The notes under the pieces are model-generated. The model did not search any database, was not told the origin of the DNA, and saw only the letters and a program-made list of their open reading frames with translations. A stretch of DNA of 6,228 bases from Desulfosporosinus sp. UBA4726. GTDB taxonomy: Bacteria > Bacillota > Desulfitobacteriia > Desulfitobacteriales > Desulfitobacteriaceae. Shown here piece by piece: positions 1-5,521 of this stretch (the stretch's first letter is position 1; the number at the start of each line of letters is the position of its first letter). The stretch covers positions 2,003 through 8,230 of the forward strand of contig DHJG01000052.1 in the NCBI GenBank assembly GCA_002404215.1, in the 5' to 3' direction. A program made the position numbers and the translations under genes.

Positions 1-1335
1 AATGTTGTCATCACCTCTTGATGGAGTTTCGGGTTTCTTAATTTCTGAAGGAAGAGAAGGGAAGTCTTTAAGATTATTCTTATTTTTAGAAGTAGCTTTT
101 CCTTGAATTATGTTCTGGGTATTAGAACTAATAATACCTGTTCCTCCTAAAATATAAACCGTACCGTTGGCACTTATATCAATAGAAGTTGAATTGTTAG
201 TCGTTGAGGTTGGTGTTACATAGTCGGCAGAAATCCATCCTGTTTTAGATTGATAGGTTGTTTTGTACCATTGATCCTGCTTATCAATAAGATCAATCGT
301 CGTGTCCTCTGGAATGATGATAAGTATTGCTCCAGTTGATGAAGGGGTCTCTCTTAGATTTAGGCCTGCTGATGCGGTAATCCTTCCTTTTTTAGAATTA
401 TCGTTGACACTATTGGTTGTGCTTATAGATGAGGGTTCAACTTTCATATGCTCGCGCATCAGACTGTAAACTGAAGGTGGAATATCTTCCTTTTCTGTGA
501 GCAAAAGGGGAGCTTTTTCTTTTGAAGCAAGAACTGTGCCGGCCACCGCATCAGGGAAGGTGATGCCAGATGCCAAGAAAAGATCATTTGATTCATAGGT
601 GTCTTTCATAAAGGAAACGACCTTGGCGTTGGTTTCGTAGCGGTCCTGACCGCCCAAACGAGTTTCAACCGTAAACTTATTTTCAGTTAAATTATTGGTA
701 GGAATGACTACTTCTCCACCAATAACGACTAGGTGCTTAGGCGCCGTTTCCTTATAGTATCGAATTACAGAATCAGGAAGCGATGTTGACGTAAGAACGA
801 TGGGGATCTGCTTGATTCCTGCATACGTCGCGGCAGATAAAGCATCCGGAAAATCATCCCCGTTAGCAAGGATTAATGAATCACTGGTTAAGCGTTTGGC
901 AAGAAGGACTGACGTTTCATAACGATCTATCCCTCCAATACGCTCCCATTCGAACGATAAATTTTCTAATTCCTTTTCTATAGTAGGTTTTAAACAAGCG
1001 ATTCCTCCAAGAAGAATGACCTTTTGGGGCTTTAATCGTTGTAGTTCCCTGACAACTCGCTGGTCAATAGAGTCGCCTGCGGTTAGTAGGATCGGAGCAT
1101 TTAAGCTAACGGCAAAAGGCGTAGAGGCAATAGAATCTGGGTAATCAGAGTTTTCACATAAAATAACTGTTTGAGCTGAATCCCAGCCTTTTTCCGATAT
1201 TTTAAGAGCCGTTTCAACTCTGTCTTGTCCAGATATTCGCTCTGATGAGTAAACTAATGGGCTAGCCTGCGTTATAAAAGGTGTGCCTAAGACTAATGCA
1301 AGTGATGTAAGTATTGAAAAAATTATTTTTTTCAC
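1..1335 (-). CDS. Exported cell-wall protein with CWB2 repeats and an SH3b domain (partial, C-terminus outside window)
   Basis: The frame is open from GTG at 1335 to the left window edge, giving 445 residues with no stop. Residues 1-24 form a signal peptide (KK, a hydrophobic core, then TQA before S25). CWB2 repeats start at about residues 33 (RISGQDRVETA), 132 (RIGGIDRYETS) and 226 (RLGGQDRYETN). Each carries the family's PDS/PDA motif, and the first two end in a LLGG or VIGG strand. CWB2 modules are known to anchor proteins non-covalently to secondary cell-wall polymers of Gram-positive bacteria. An SH3b domain (about 317-375, with GLNLRETPS and GWISADYV) follows, and then GTVYILGGTGIIS at 391-403, which looks like the missing end of the third repeat. 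A Lys/Asn/Pro/Ser-rich linker (about 413-445) runs off the window, and a catalytic domain such as a peptidoglycan hydrolase could follow, but this cannot be seen. GTG at 1335 is preferred because AAAGGA lies 8 nt upstream. An in-frame ATG at 1344 would overlap that site. Confidence 0.9.
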   Translation of the reverse strand, partial: MKKIIFSILTSLALVLGTPFITQASPLVYSSERISGQDRVETALKISEKGWDSAQTVILCENSDYPDSIASTPFAVSLNAPILLTAGDSIDQRVVRELQRLKPQKVILLGGIACLKPTIEKELENLSFEWERIGGIDRYETSVLLAKRLTSDSLILANGDDFPDALSAATYAGIKQIPIVLTSTSLPDSVIRYYKETAPKHLVVIGGEVVIPTNNLTENKFTVETRLGGQDRYETNAKVVSFMKDTYESNDLFLASGITFPDAVAGTVLASKEKAPLLLTEKEDIPPSVYSLMREHMKVEPSSISTTNSVNDNSKKGRITASAGLNLRETPSSTGAILIIIPEDTTIDLIDKQDQWYKTTYQSKTGWISADYVTPTSTTNNSTSIDISANGTVYILGGTGIISSNTQNIIQGKATSKNKNNLKDFPSLPSEIKKPETPSRGDDNI

Positions 1336-1343
1336 AAGTACCA

Positions 1344-1349
1344 TCCTTT
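1344..1349 (-). promoter_or_regulatory. Ribosome binding site of the CWB2/SH3b gene, decides the GTG start
   Basis: AAAGGA on the minus strand lies 8 nt upstream of GTG (1335-1333). The in-frame ATG at 1344-1342 begins inside this site and would have no spacing, so translation most likely starts at the GTG. Confidence 0.65.
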
Positions 1350-1366
1350 CTTTTAATGATGTGTCG

Positions 1367-1375
1367 ATTATATCA
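1367..1375 (-). promoter_or_regulatory. Extended -10 promoter for the CWB2/SH3b gene
   Basis: The minus strand reads TGATATAAT, a perfect TGnTATAAT extended -10. No convincing -35 hexamer is seen 16-18 nt upstream, which is tolerated in extended -10 promoters. The predicted start of transcription is near 1360, leaving a leader of about 25 nt with the ribosome binding site. The site is one arm of an inverted repeat shared with the plus-strand promoter. Confidence 0.6.
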
Positions 1376-1394
1376 TATAAGTTGGTATTATTTA

Positions 1395-1403
1395 TGATAT
1401 AAT
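1395..1403 (+). promoter_or_regulatory. Extended -10 promoter facing the gap gene
   Basis: The plus strand reads TGATATAAT, again a perfect TGnTATAAT element with no good -35 hexamer. Predicted transcription starts near 1410, giving a leader of roughly 210 nt before the gap start codon. That leader contains the terminator hairpin at 1489-1518. No better promoter was found between that terminator and gap, so this is the best candidate promoter for gap, although one that does not match consensus could exist at 1519-1600. Confidence 0.5.
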
Positions 1404-1488
1404 TAGTGAGAATACTAAAGAATAACACAATATTTTTAATGCTCTGAAACAAAACCTACCTAATCTGAATAGTATGATCAGATGATTC

Positions 1489-1518
1489 AAACTTGCAAAG
1501 CGAGCGTTGCAAGTTTTT
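1489..1518 (+). terminator. Intrinsic terminator in the gap leader (possible attenuator)
   Basis: A 10-bp perfect stem (AAACTTGCAA at 1489-1498 with TTGCAAGTTT at 1507-1516), an 8-nt loop AGCGAGCG and a T run at 1514-1518 form a plus-strand factor-independent terminator. On the minus strand there is no T run after the stem. The only gene upstream points away from it, so it cannot simply end a preceding gene. It would stop transcripts from the promoter at 1395-1403 after about 110 nt. A smaller hairpin (ATCTGA 1463-1468 with TCAGAT 1478-1483) lies just before it. Confidence 0.65.
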
Positions 1519-1608
1519 CGCTATTTCAGGGAAATCTAAATCGAATGAGAATTTATCTACTTAAGCAAAAACTAGCTCACTGACCGGATTTGTAGATGCC
1601 GAATTATG

Positions 1609-1614
1609 AGGAGG
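1609..1614 (+). promoter_or_regulatory. Ribosome binding site of gap, decides the start
   Basis: AGGAGG lies 9 nt before ATG 1624. The in-frame ATG at 1606 overlaps this site and would add six residues before the family's normal N-terminus, so 1624 is the better start. Confidence 0.85.
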
Positions 1615-1623
1615 ATAACAAGT

Positions 1624-2634
1624 ATGAGTATACGCGTTGCAATTAATGGTTTTGGTAGAATTGGTCGACTTACACTGCGTGCTGCCCTAAATCAATCTCT
1701 CCCCTTTGAAGTGGTTGCCATCAATGATTTGGGAAGTCCCGACTTATTAGCCCATTTGTTCAAGTATGATTCGGTTCATGGAATTTTGCCCAATTCGGTG
1801 GAAATTGATGGTCGCACAATGATTGTAGATGGAAAGCGTATTGAAATTTTTGCTGAGAAAAGTCCATTAGATTTGCCTTGGAGTAAACTTGGTGTCGATA
1901 TCGTTATCGAGTCGACTGGTCGCTTCACGAAACGTGACGACGCAGCACAACATCTTACCGCAGGAGCCAAAAAAGTTGTTATTTCTTCTCCAGGTAAAGA
2001 CGAAGATATTACGATTGTCATGGGGGTTAATGACGAGAAATATGATCCAGCTCGGCATCATGTTATTTCTAACGCTTCTTGTACGACGAACTGCCTGGCG
2101 CCGGTCGCTAAAGTTCTAATGGATGCCTTTGGGATTGAACGAGGGATGATGACAACCATCCATTCAGTTACAAATGATCAACGTATTTTGGATTTCGAGC
2201 ATTCAGATTGGCGTCGATCTAGGTCCGCTTATCAATCCATGATTCCAACGACTACAGGTGCAGCTAAAGCCGTTGCGCTTGTCTTACCGGAATTGAAAGG
2301 CAAATTGAGTGGAATGGCAGTCCGAGTTCCTACGCCGAATGTTTCCTTGGTTGATTTTGTCGCCGATTTGACTAGGCCAACAACCAAAGAAGAAGTCAAT
2401 GCGGCTTTACTCCAAGCCACAAACGGGAAATTAAAGGGATACCTCCAATATACAGAATTACCTTTGGTTTCGCATGACTTTAATGGCAACCCCGCCAGCT
2501 CCATTGTTGATGCCTTATCGACCATTATGCTTGGAGACCGTATGGTTAAGGTATTAGCTTGGTATGATAATGAATGGGGCTACTCAAACCGCGTTCTAGA
2601 TTTAGTGAAGCTTATTGTAATGAAAGGTTTGTAA
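1624..2634 (+). CDS. gap: Type I glyceraldehyde-3-phosphate dehydrogenase
   Basis: This cytoplasmic enzyme of glycolysis and gluconeogenesis interconverts glyceraldehyde 3-phosphate, phosphate and NAD+ with 1,3-bisphosphoglycerate and NADH. The product is 336 aa, the usual family length, starting MSIRVAINGFGRIGR with the Rossmann glycine motif (residues 7-14). D35 in AINDLG is at the position that binds the adenosine ribose in NAD-dependent enzymes. The active site is SNASCTTNC with C153, plus H180 in IHSVTND. Phosphate-site residues include T154, T183, T211 and R234 (VRVPTPN). The C-terminal WYDNEWGYSNRV is intact. The S-loop is unusual: HSVTN replaces HSYTN, and DFEH replaces the common DLPH around 190-193. 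A terminator follows directly and no pgk or tpi is adjacent, so the gene stands alone and may be a second GAPDH copy. Whether it favours the glycolytic or gluconeogenic direction cannot be read from the sequence. Confidence 0.96.
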   Translation: MSIRVAINGFGRIGRLTLRAALNQSLPFEVVAINDLGSPDLLAHLFKYDSVHGILPNSVEIDGRTMIVDGKRIEIFAEKSPLDLPWSKLGVDIVIESTGRFTKRDDAAQHLTAGAKKVVISSPGKDEDITIVMGVNDEKYDPARHHVISNASCTTNCLAPVAKVLMDAFGIERGMMTTIHSVTNDQRILDFEHSDWRRSRSAYQSMIPTTTGAAKAVALVLPELKGKLSGMAVRVPTPNVSLVDFVADLTRPTTKEEVNAALLQATNGKLKGYLQYTELPLVSHDFNGNPASSIVDALSTIMLGDRMVKVLAWYDNEWGYSNRVLDLVKLIVMKGL

Positions 2635-2670
2635 GTAATTAGTTGTAATAGTTAGATAATATAAACTCAG

Positions 2671-2698
2671 GAAGAGGTGATAAAACCTCTTCTTTTTT
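2671..2698 (+). terminator. Intrinsic terminator after gap
   Basis: An 8-bp perfect stem (GAAGAGGT 2671-2678 with ACCTCTTC 2685-2692), a 6-nt loop and six T residues (2693-2698) form a classic terminator 36 bp after the gap stop. It separates gap from the membrane-protein gene. Confidence 0.9.
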
Positions 2699-2788
2699 CT
2701 GTCTTTCCAGCGATAAGATATTATTTTTGGGAAAAATTACAATCTTAGAACTTCTTAATTCAGAGCAATATAGGATAAAGCGATATTT

Positions 2789-2796
2789 AAGGGAGG
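2789..2796 (+). promoter_or_regulatory. Ribosome binding site of the membrane-protein gene, decides the start
   Basis: AAGGGAGG lies 8 nt before ATG 2805. An in-frame TTG at 2727 has no comparable site upstream, and the 26 residues it would add are not membrane-like. ATG 2811 is also possible but is 14 nt from this site. No clear promoter is recognisable between the gap terminator and this site. Confidence 0.8.
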
Positions 2797-2804
2797 TTCT
2801 AAAA

Positions 2805-3425
2805 ATGTTGATGTCTTTTATAAAATTGACGGATTCAGTCAAGAAAATAGGCAAGATGAAGGATTCAATTACTACTGGGCTTCTTGGAGGTTTAATAGGC
2901 GCTGTTTCTATGAGTGTGTCTCATAATTTGCTTTATAAGGCTAGAAAGAGCGAAGTGAAATCATTTGGGCAACTAGCAGGGCAACTATTCGTTGCTCCTT
3001 TTAGAACCAAACAAGGAAAGAACCTTATATTAGGCGAATTACTGCATTTAGTAGTTGGTTCTCTTTCCGGAATTCCGTTATTTTTTGTGCTAAAGAAAAC
3101 AGGCAAAGATCATTACTTAAGTAAAGGACTTGCCGCTTCGATGTTAACTTGGAGTGTTATATTTAATGGCGGACAAAAGATCGGTTTATTTAAAAAGCTA
3201 CGCTTTACTAAGACGCATTATTCGTCAGCATGGAGCCACATGATTTATGGTTTAACTGCGTCGAAAGCCATTGTTTCCTTAGCTGATCCAACTATATTTG
3301 CATCATCCGACGATCTTACCAAAGAGACCTCTAAACAAGTTAAAACAAATGCTGATTATTCGCATTTTGGTGAGTCTAGTAACGAATTTGAGCAATCACA
3401 GCCAAGTAGCAATATGGTTCATTAA
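2805..3425 (+). CDS. Small multi-pass membrane protein of unknown function
   Basis: I do not recognise the family. The 206-residue product begins with a short basic amphipathic stretch (residues 1-20). Four hydrophobic, glycine-rich segments follow that could cross the membrane: about 22-43 (TGLLGGLIGAVSMSVSHNLL), 74-96 (with LLHLVVGSLSGIPLFFVL), 105-123 (with GLAASMLTWSVIFNGG) and 139-160 (with HMIYGLTASKAIVSLA). His and Trp residues lie in or near these segments (H40, H81, W116, W143, H145). A polar, acidic and Ser/Asn-rich tail (about 161-206) has no membrane segment. There is no signal peptide with a cleavage site. The gene is a single unit between two terminators, so neighbours give no clue to its role. 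The general pattern (a GLxGG start and a late HMIYGL motif) recalls uncharacterised small clostridial membrane proteins, but no function should be assigned. Confidence 0.8.
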   Translation: MLMSFIKLTDSVKKIGKMKDSITTGLLGGLIGAVSMSVSHNLLYKARKSEVKSFGQLAGQLFVAPFRTKQGKNLILGELLHLVVGSLSGIPLFFVLKKTGKDHYLSKGLAASMLTWSVIFNGGQKIGLFKKLRFTKTHYSSAWSHMIYGLTASKAIVSLADPTIFASSDDLTKETSKQVKTNADYSHFGESSNEFEQSQPSSNMVH

Positions 3426-3434
3426 ATTTCCAGC

Positions 3435-3495
3435 AAGTATAAGAAGGCAATCTGTATCTAGAAAATAGATACAGATTGCCTTCTTATACTTTTTT
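3435..3495 (+). terminator. Very long perfect hairpin terminator
   Basis: The arms 3435-3460 and 3466-3491 are perfect 26-bp reverse complements around a 5-nt GAAAA loop, and a T run extends to 3495. It lies 9 bp after the membrane-gene stop and is a strong plus-strand terminator. The stem is much longer than needed for termination. On the minus strand only a weak T-rich tail follows, and no minus-strand gene approaches from the right, so a bidirectional role is unlikely. Confidence 0.9.
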
Positions 3496-3549
3496 AAAAG
3501 AAGAACTTATTCTTAGTATAAGCGATGTTTAAATATATTTATTTTATTG

Positions 3550-3555
3550 TATAAT
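3550..3555 (+). promoter_or_regulatory. Promoter (-10) of the pheA-aguA-aguB unit
   Basis: A consensus TATAAT lies 46 bp before the pheA start in a very A+T-rich stretch, just after the strong terminator of the previous gene. The -35 region near 3526-3532 (TGTTTAA) matches poorly. Transcription would start near 3562 with a leader of about 40 nt, too short for a T-box or other amino-acid-sensing leader between this site and the gene. Confidence 0.6.
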
Positions 3556-3601
3556 GAAGGCTACATATTAAATAGCAAAACAAAAATGACGGAGGGGTTT
3601 T

Positions 3602-4435
3602 ATGCTAAGAATTGGCTTTCTTGGTCCGGAAGGTACTTTCACCCAACGAGCTGCGCTAATTTATACCTCTAACAATCCTGCAGAATTGGTTGGGTTGCCT
3701 AGTATTCGAGAAACGCTTTTAGCCGTACAACATGGCGAATTGGATTTGGCTGTTATCCCTTTAGAGAATTCTTTGGAGGGGTCAGTCAATGTCGTTTTAG
3801 ATATTTTGGCCTGGGAAGTGGATTTGCTTATTATTGATGAATTAATTCTTCCTATATCACAGACTTTAATGGTTACGCCTGGGGCTAGGTGGCAGGATAT
3901 AACTGAGGTTTTTACACATCCCCAGTCAGCTGGTCAGTGTCGTCTATTTCTAGAAAAGCAACTACCAAAAGCTGAGCTGTACTTAAAAAATAGTAATGCA
4001 GAAGGGGCACAACAAGCTAAAAAGAGCGGAATTACTGCGGGAGCTATAGGGCCGGAACAAGCTGCAGAAATCTTTGGACTTGAAGTCGTCCTTCGGGATA
4101 TTCAGGATAAGGATAATAACTTCACTAAGTTTGTTGTTGTAGGAAAAAAATCCGTTCACTCTAGTGCCGGACAGAACAAGACTTCGATCGTCTTTACAAC
4201 AGAACATAAGCCAGGCAGTTTATCTTGCATTCTGGATATATTAAGTTTGTGGGATATTAACTTGAGTAAGATTGAATCCAGACCTTCTCGTGGGAAATTT
4301 GGTCAATATATCTTCTTTATCGATATTGAAGGACATATGACCAATCCAGACGTTCGAGATGCTTTAACTATGGTAAAGCGAAAAACAACATTTTATAAGT
4401 TTCTTGGTTCTTATCCAAAGGCAGATATAGATTAG
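3602..4435 (+). CDS. pheA: Prephenate dehydratase
   Basis: This cytoplasmic enzyme converts prephenate to phenylpyruvate, water and CO2, the penultimate step of phenylalanine synthesis. The 277-aa length fits the monofunctional form without a chorismate mutase domain. The catalytic domain spans about residues 1-182, with GFLGPEGTF at 5-13, the VIPLENSLEGSV substrate-site motif at 51-62, HPQSAGQC at 106-113 and GAIGPEQAAE at 147-156. The signature usually written TRF is TKF here (175-177), an Arg to Lys change. The ACT regulatory domain (about 194-272) has HKPGSL at 202-207 and the phenylalanine-binding ESRP motif at 225-228, so feedback inhibition by phenylalanine is expected from family knowledge. 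ATG 3602 has GGAGG 6 nt upstream. It is the first gene of a probable three-gene transcript: aguA begins 44 bp after its stop with no terminator between. Confidence 0.96.
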   Translation: MLRIGFLGPEGTFTQRAALIYTSNNPAELVGLPSIRETLLAVQHGELDLAVIPLENSLEGSVNVVLDILAWEVDLLIIDELILPISQTLMVTPGARWQDITEVFTHPQSAGQCRLFLEKQLPKAELYLKNSNAEGAQQAKKSGITAGAIGPEQAAEIFGLEVVLRDIQDKDNNFTKFVVVGKKSVHSSAGQNKTSIVFTTEHKPGSLSCILDILSLWDINLSKIESRPSRGKFGQYIFFIDIEGHMTNPDVRDALTMVKRKTTFYKFLGSYPKADID

Positions 4436-4467
4436 CCATGGTGCATGCTTTAAAACAACTAAGAATA

Positions 4468-4473
4468 AGAGGG
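4468..4473 (+). promoter_or_regulatory. Ribosome binding site of aguA, decides the start
   Basis: AGAGGG lies 6 nt before ATG 4480. The earlier in-frame ATG at 4438 has only a weak, distant AAAGG upstream inside pheA, so the shorter protein is preferred. Confidence 0.65.
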
Positions 4474-4479
4474 AATGAA

Positions 4480-5520
4480 ATGTATCCGATAAACTTAAAC
4501 TATAAAATGCCCGCAGAATGGGTCACGCATACGCGTACCTTTATTTCGTGGCCTGTTCAAGCGTCTATGTGTCATCCGGAGGACTTTGAAGCGGTTTGCC
4601 TTGGCTATGCCGAGATTATCCAGGCTATTGCCGAATTTGAACTCATTACGGTTGTGGCAAATTCCGCCGATCTAGAAAAGCACTCTGGCTTATTTCAAAA
4701 CCAGCGAATTGAATGTCTTGCTATTGAGCATAATGATGCGTGGCTACGGGATAATGGACCGACATTTCTAGTGAATGATCTTGGGGATGTTTCGGGAGTT
4801 AATTGGAAGTTTAATTCCTGGGGAGGCAAATACGCGCCGTGGGATTTGGACGATCTGGTGGCCCCTCAAATTCTTAAATCTTGCGGATTGAAAAGGTTTG
4901 ATGCTCCTCTTGTTATGGAAGGGGGTTCTCTTCATGTGGATGGAGAAGGCACGCTTCTAACTACCGAGGAGTGCCTCTTGAATCCAAATCGAAACCCCGA
5001 ACTAACCAAAGAACAAATCGAAGCTGAGTTGAAGAAATTCTTGAATATACGGAAGGTAGTCTGGCTCAAGAACGGGTTAGACGGGGACGAGACAGATGGT
5101 CATGTGGACAATATCGCCTGTTTTGCAGCCCCGGGTAAAATCTTGATGCAGGTTTGTAACGATCCGGAGGATCCTAATTACGCGATCACCCGAGAGAACT
5201 TAAAGATATTAAGCAGAGAAACCGACGCCCTGGGAAGGAAATTCGAAGTAATCCCGATCCAGCAGCCACCGAAATTGTGCGATACAGAGACTGGTAAGCG
5301 CTATACATTGAGTTATCTGAACTTTTACTTTGTTAATGGGGGACTAATTTTGCCTGCTTTCGGAGGCCGAGCAAAAGAATCTGATCGCTTAGCGGCACAG
5401 GTACTGGGTGAACTATATCCAGAAAGACGAATACGTATGGTTAATGGCATGGCAATTATCAGGGAGGGCGGGAATGTGCATTGTACAACACAGCAAATGC
5501 CCGCAGGGAAGAAGGCTTAG
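4480..5520 (+). CDS. aguA: Agmatine deiminase
   Basis: This enzyme hydrolyses agmatine to N-carbamoylputrescine and ammonia in the cytoplasm. It is a member of the guanidine-modifying (peptidylarginine deiminase-like) superfamily. The 346-residue product has the family landmarks in order: MPAEWVTHTRTFISWP (10-25), WLRDNGPTF with D91 (88-96), MEGGSLHVDGEGTLLTTEEC (146-165), DETDGHVDN with H208 and D210 (203-211), and the C-terminal GGNVHCTTQQ with the nucleophile C335 (330-339). All expected catalytic residues are present and the length is close to that of known bacterial AguA, so it should be active. The start at 4480 is chosen on the ribosome binding site and because it begins just before the conserved MPAEW. 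The next gene follows after one base and encodes the following enzyme of the pathway. No arginine decarboxylase is seen, so agmatine must come from elsewhere in the genome or from outside the cell. Confidence 0.96.
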   Translation: MYPINLNYKMPAEWVTHTRTFISWPVQASMCHPEDFEAVCLGYAEIIQAIAEFELITVVANSADLEKHSGLFQNQRIECLAIEHNDAWLRDNGPTFLVNDLGDVSGVNWKFNSWGGKYAPWDLDDLVAPQILKSCGLKRFDAPLVMEGGSLHVDGEGTLLTTEECLLNPNRNPELTKEQIEAELKKFLNIRKVVWLKNGLDGDETDGHVDNIACFAAPGKILMQVCNDPEDPNYAITRENLKILSRETDALGRKFEVIPIQQPPKLCDTETGKRYTLSYLNFYFVNGGLILPAFGGRAKESDRLAAQVLGELYPERRIRMVNGMAIIREGGNVHCTTQQMPAGKKA

Positions 5521-5521
5521 T

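Larger units (their letters stand above)
1367..1403. repeat. Perfect inverted repeat holding both divergent -10 elements
   Basis: The arms 1367-1377 and 1393-1403 are 11-bp perfect reverse complements (core ATTATATCAT / ATGATATAAT) around a 15-bp spacer. Each arm holds an outward-facing extended -10. The -35 zone of each promoter falls next to or over the other's -10, so the two promoters probably compete for RNA polymerase. The symmetry could also be an operator for a dimeric regulator, but no regulator gene is nearby to suggest which one. Confidence 0.6.

Noticed and set aside
1..1335. CWB2 repeats as a DNA-level tandem repeat
   Set aside because: The three repeats are similar only as protein motifs, and the nucleotide sequences have diverged too far for a DNA repeat call.
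1553..1596. Possible second leader hairpin (ATCTAC with GTAGAT) or promoter just before gap
   Set aside because: The arms are only 6 bp with a loop of about 30 nt, and no -10/-35 pair with acceptable spacing was found.
2232..2525. Minus-strand open frame of 97 codons
   Set aside because: It is antisense to the conserved catalytic domain of gap, and its composition is the mirror of that coding sequence.
2727..2804. N-terminal extension of the membrane protein from a TTG codon
   Set aside because: No ribosome binding site precedes it, whereas a strong one sits just before ATG 2805 inside this stretch.
3435..3491. Hairpin as a miniature transposable element
   Set aside because: No target-site duplication flanks it, it has no internal sequence beyond the arms and loop, and its position right after a stop codon with a T run fits a terminator.
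4438..4479. N-terminal extension of AguA from ATG 4438
   Set aside because: The upstream AAAGG is weak and too far away, and the extra 14 residues precede the normal family N-terminus.
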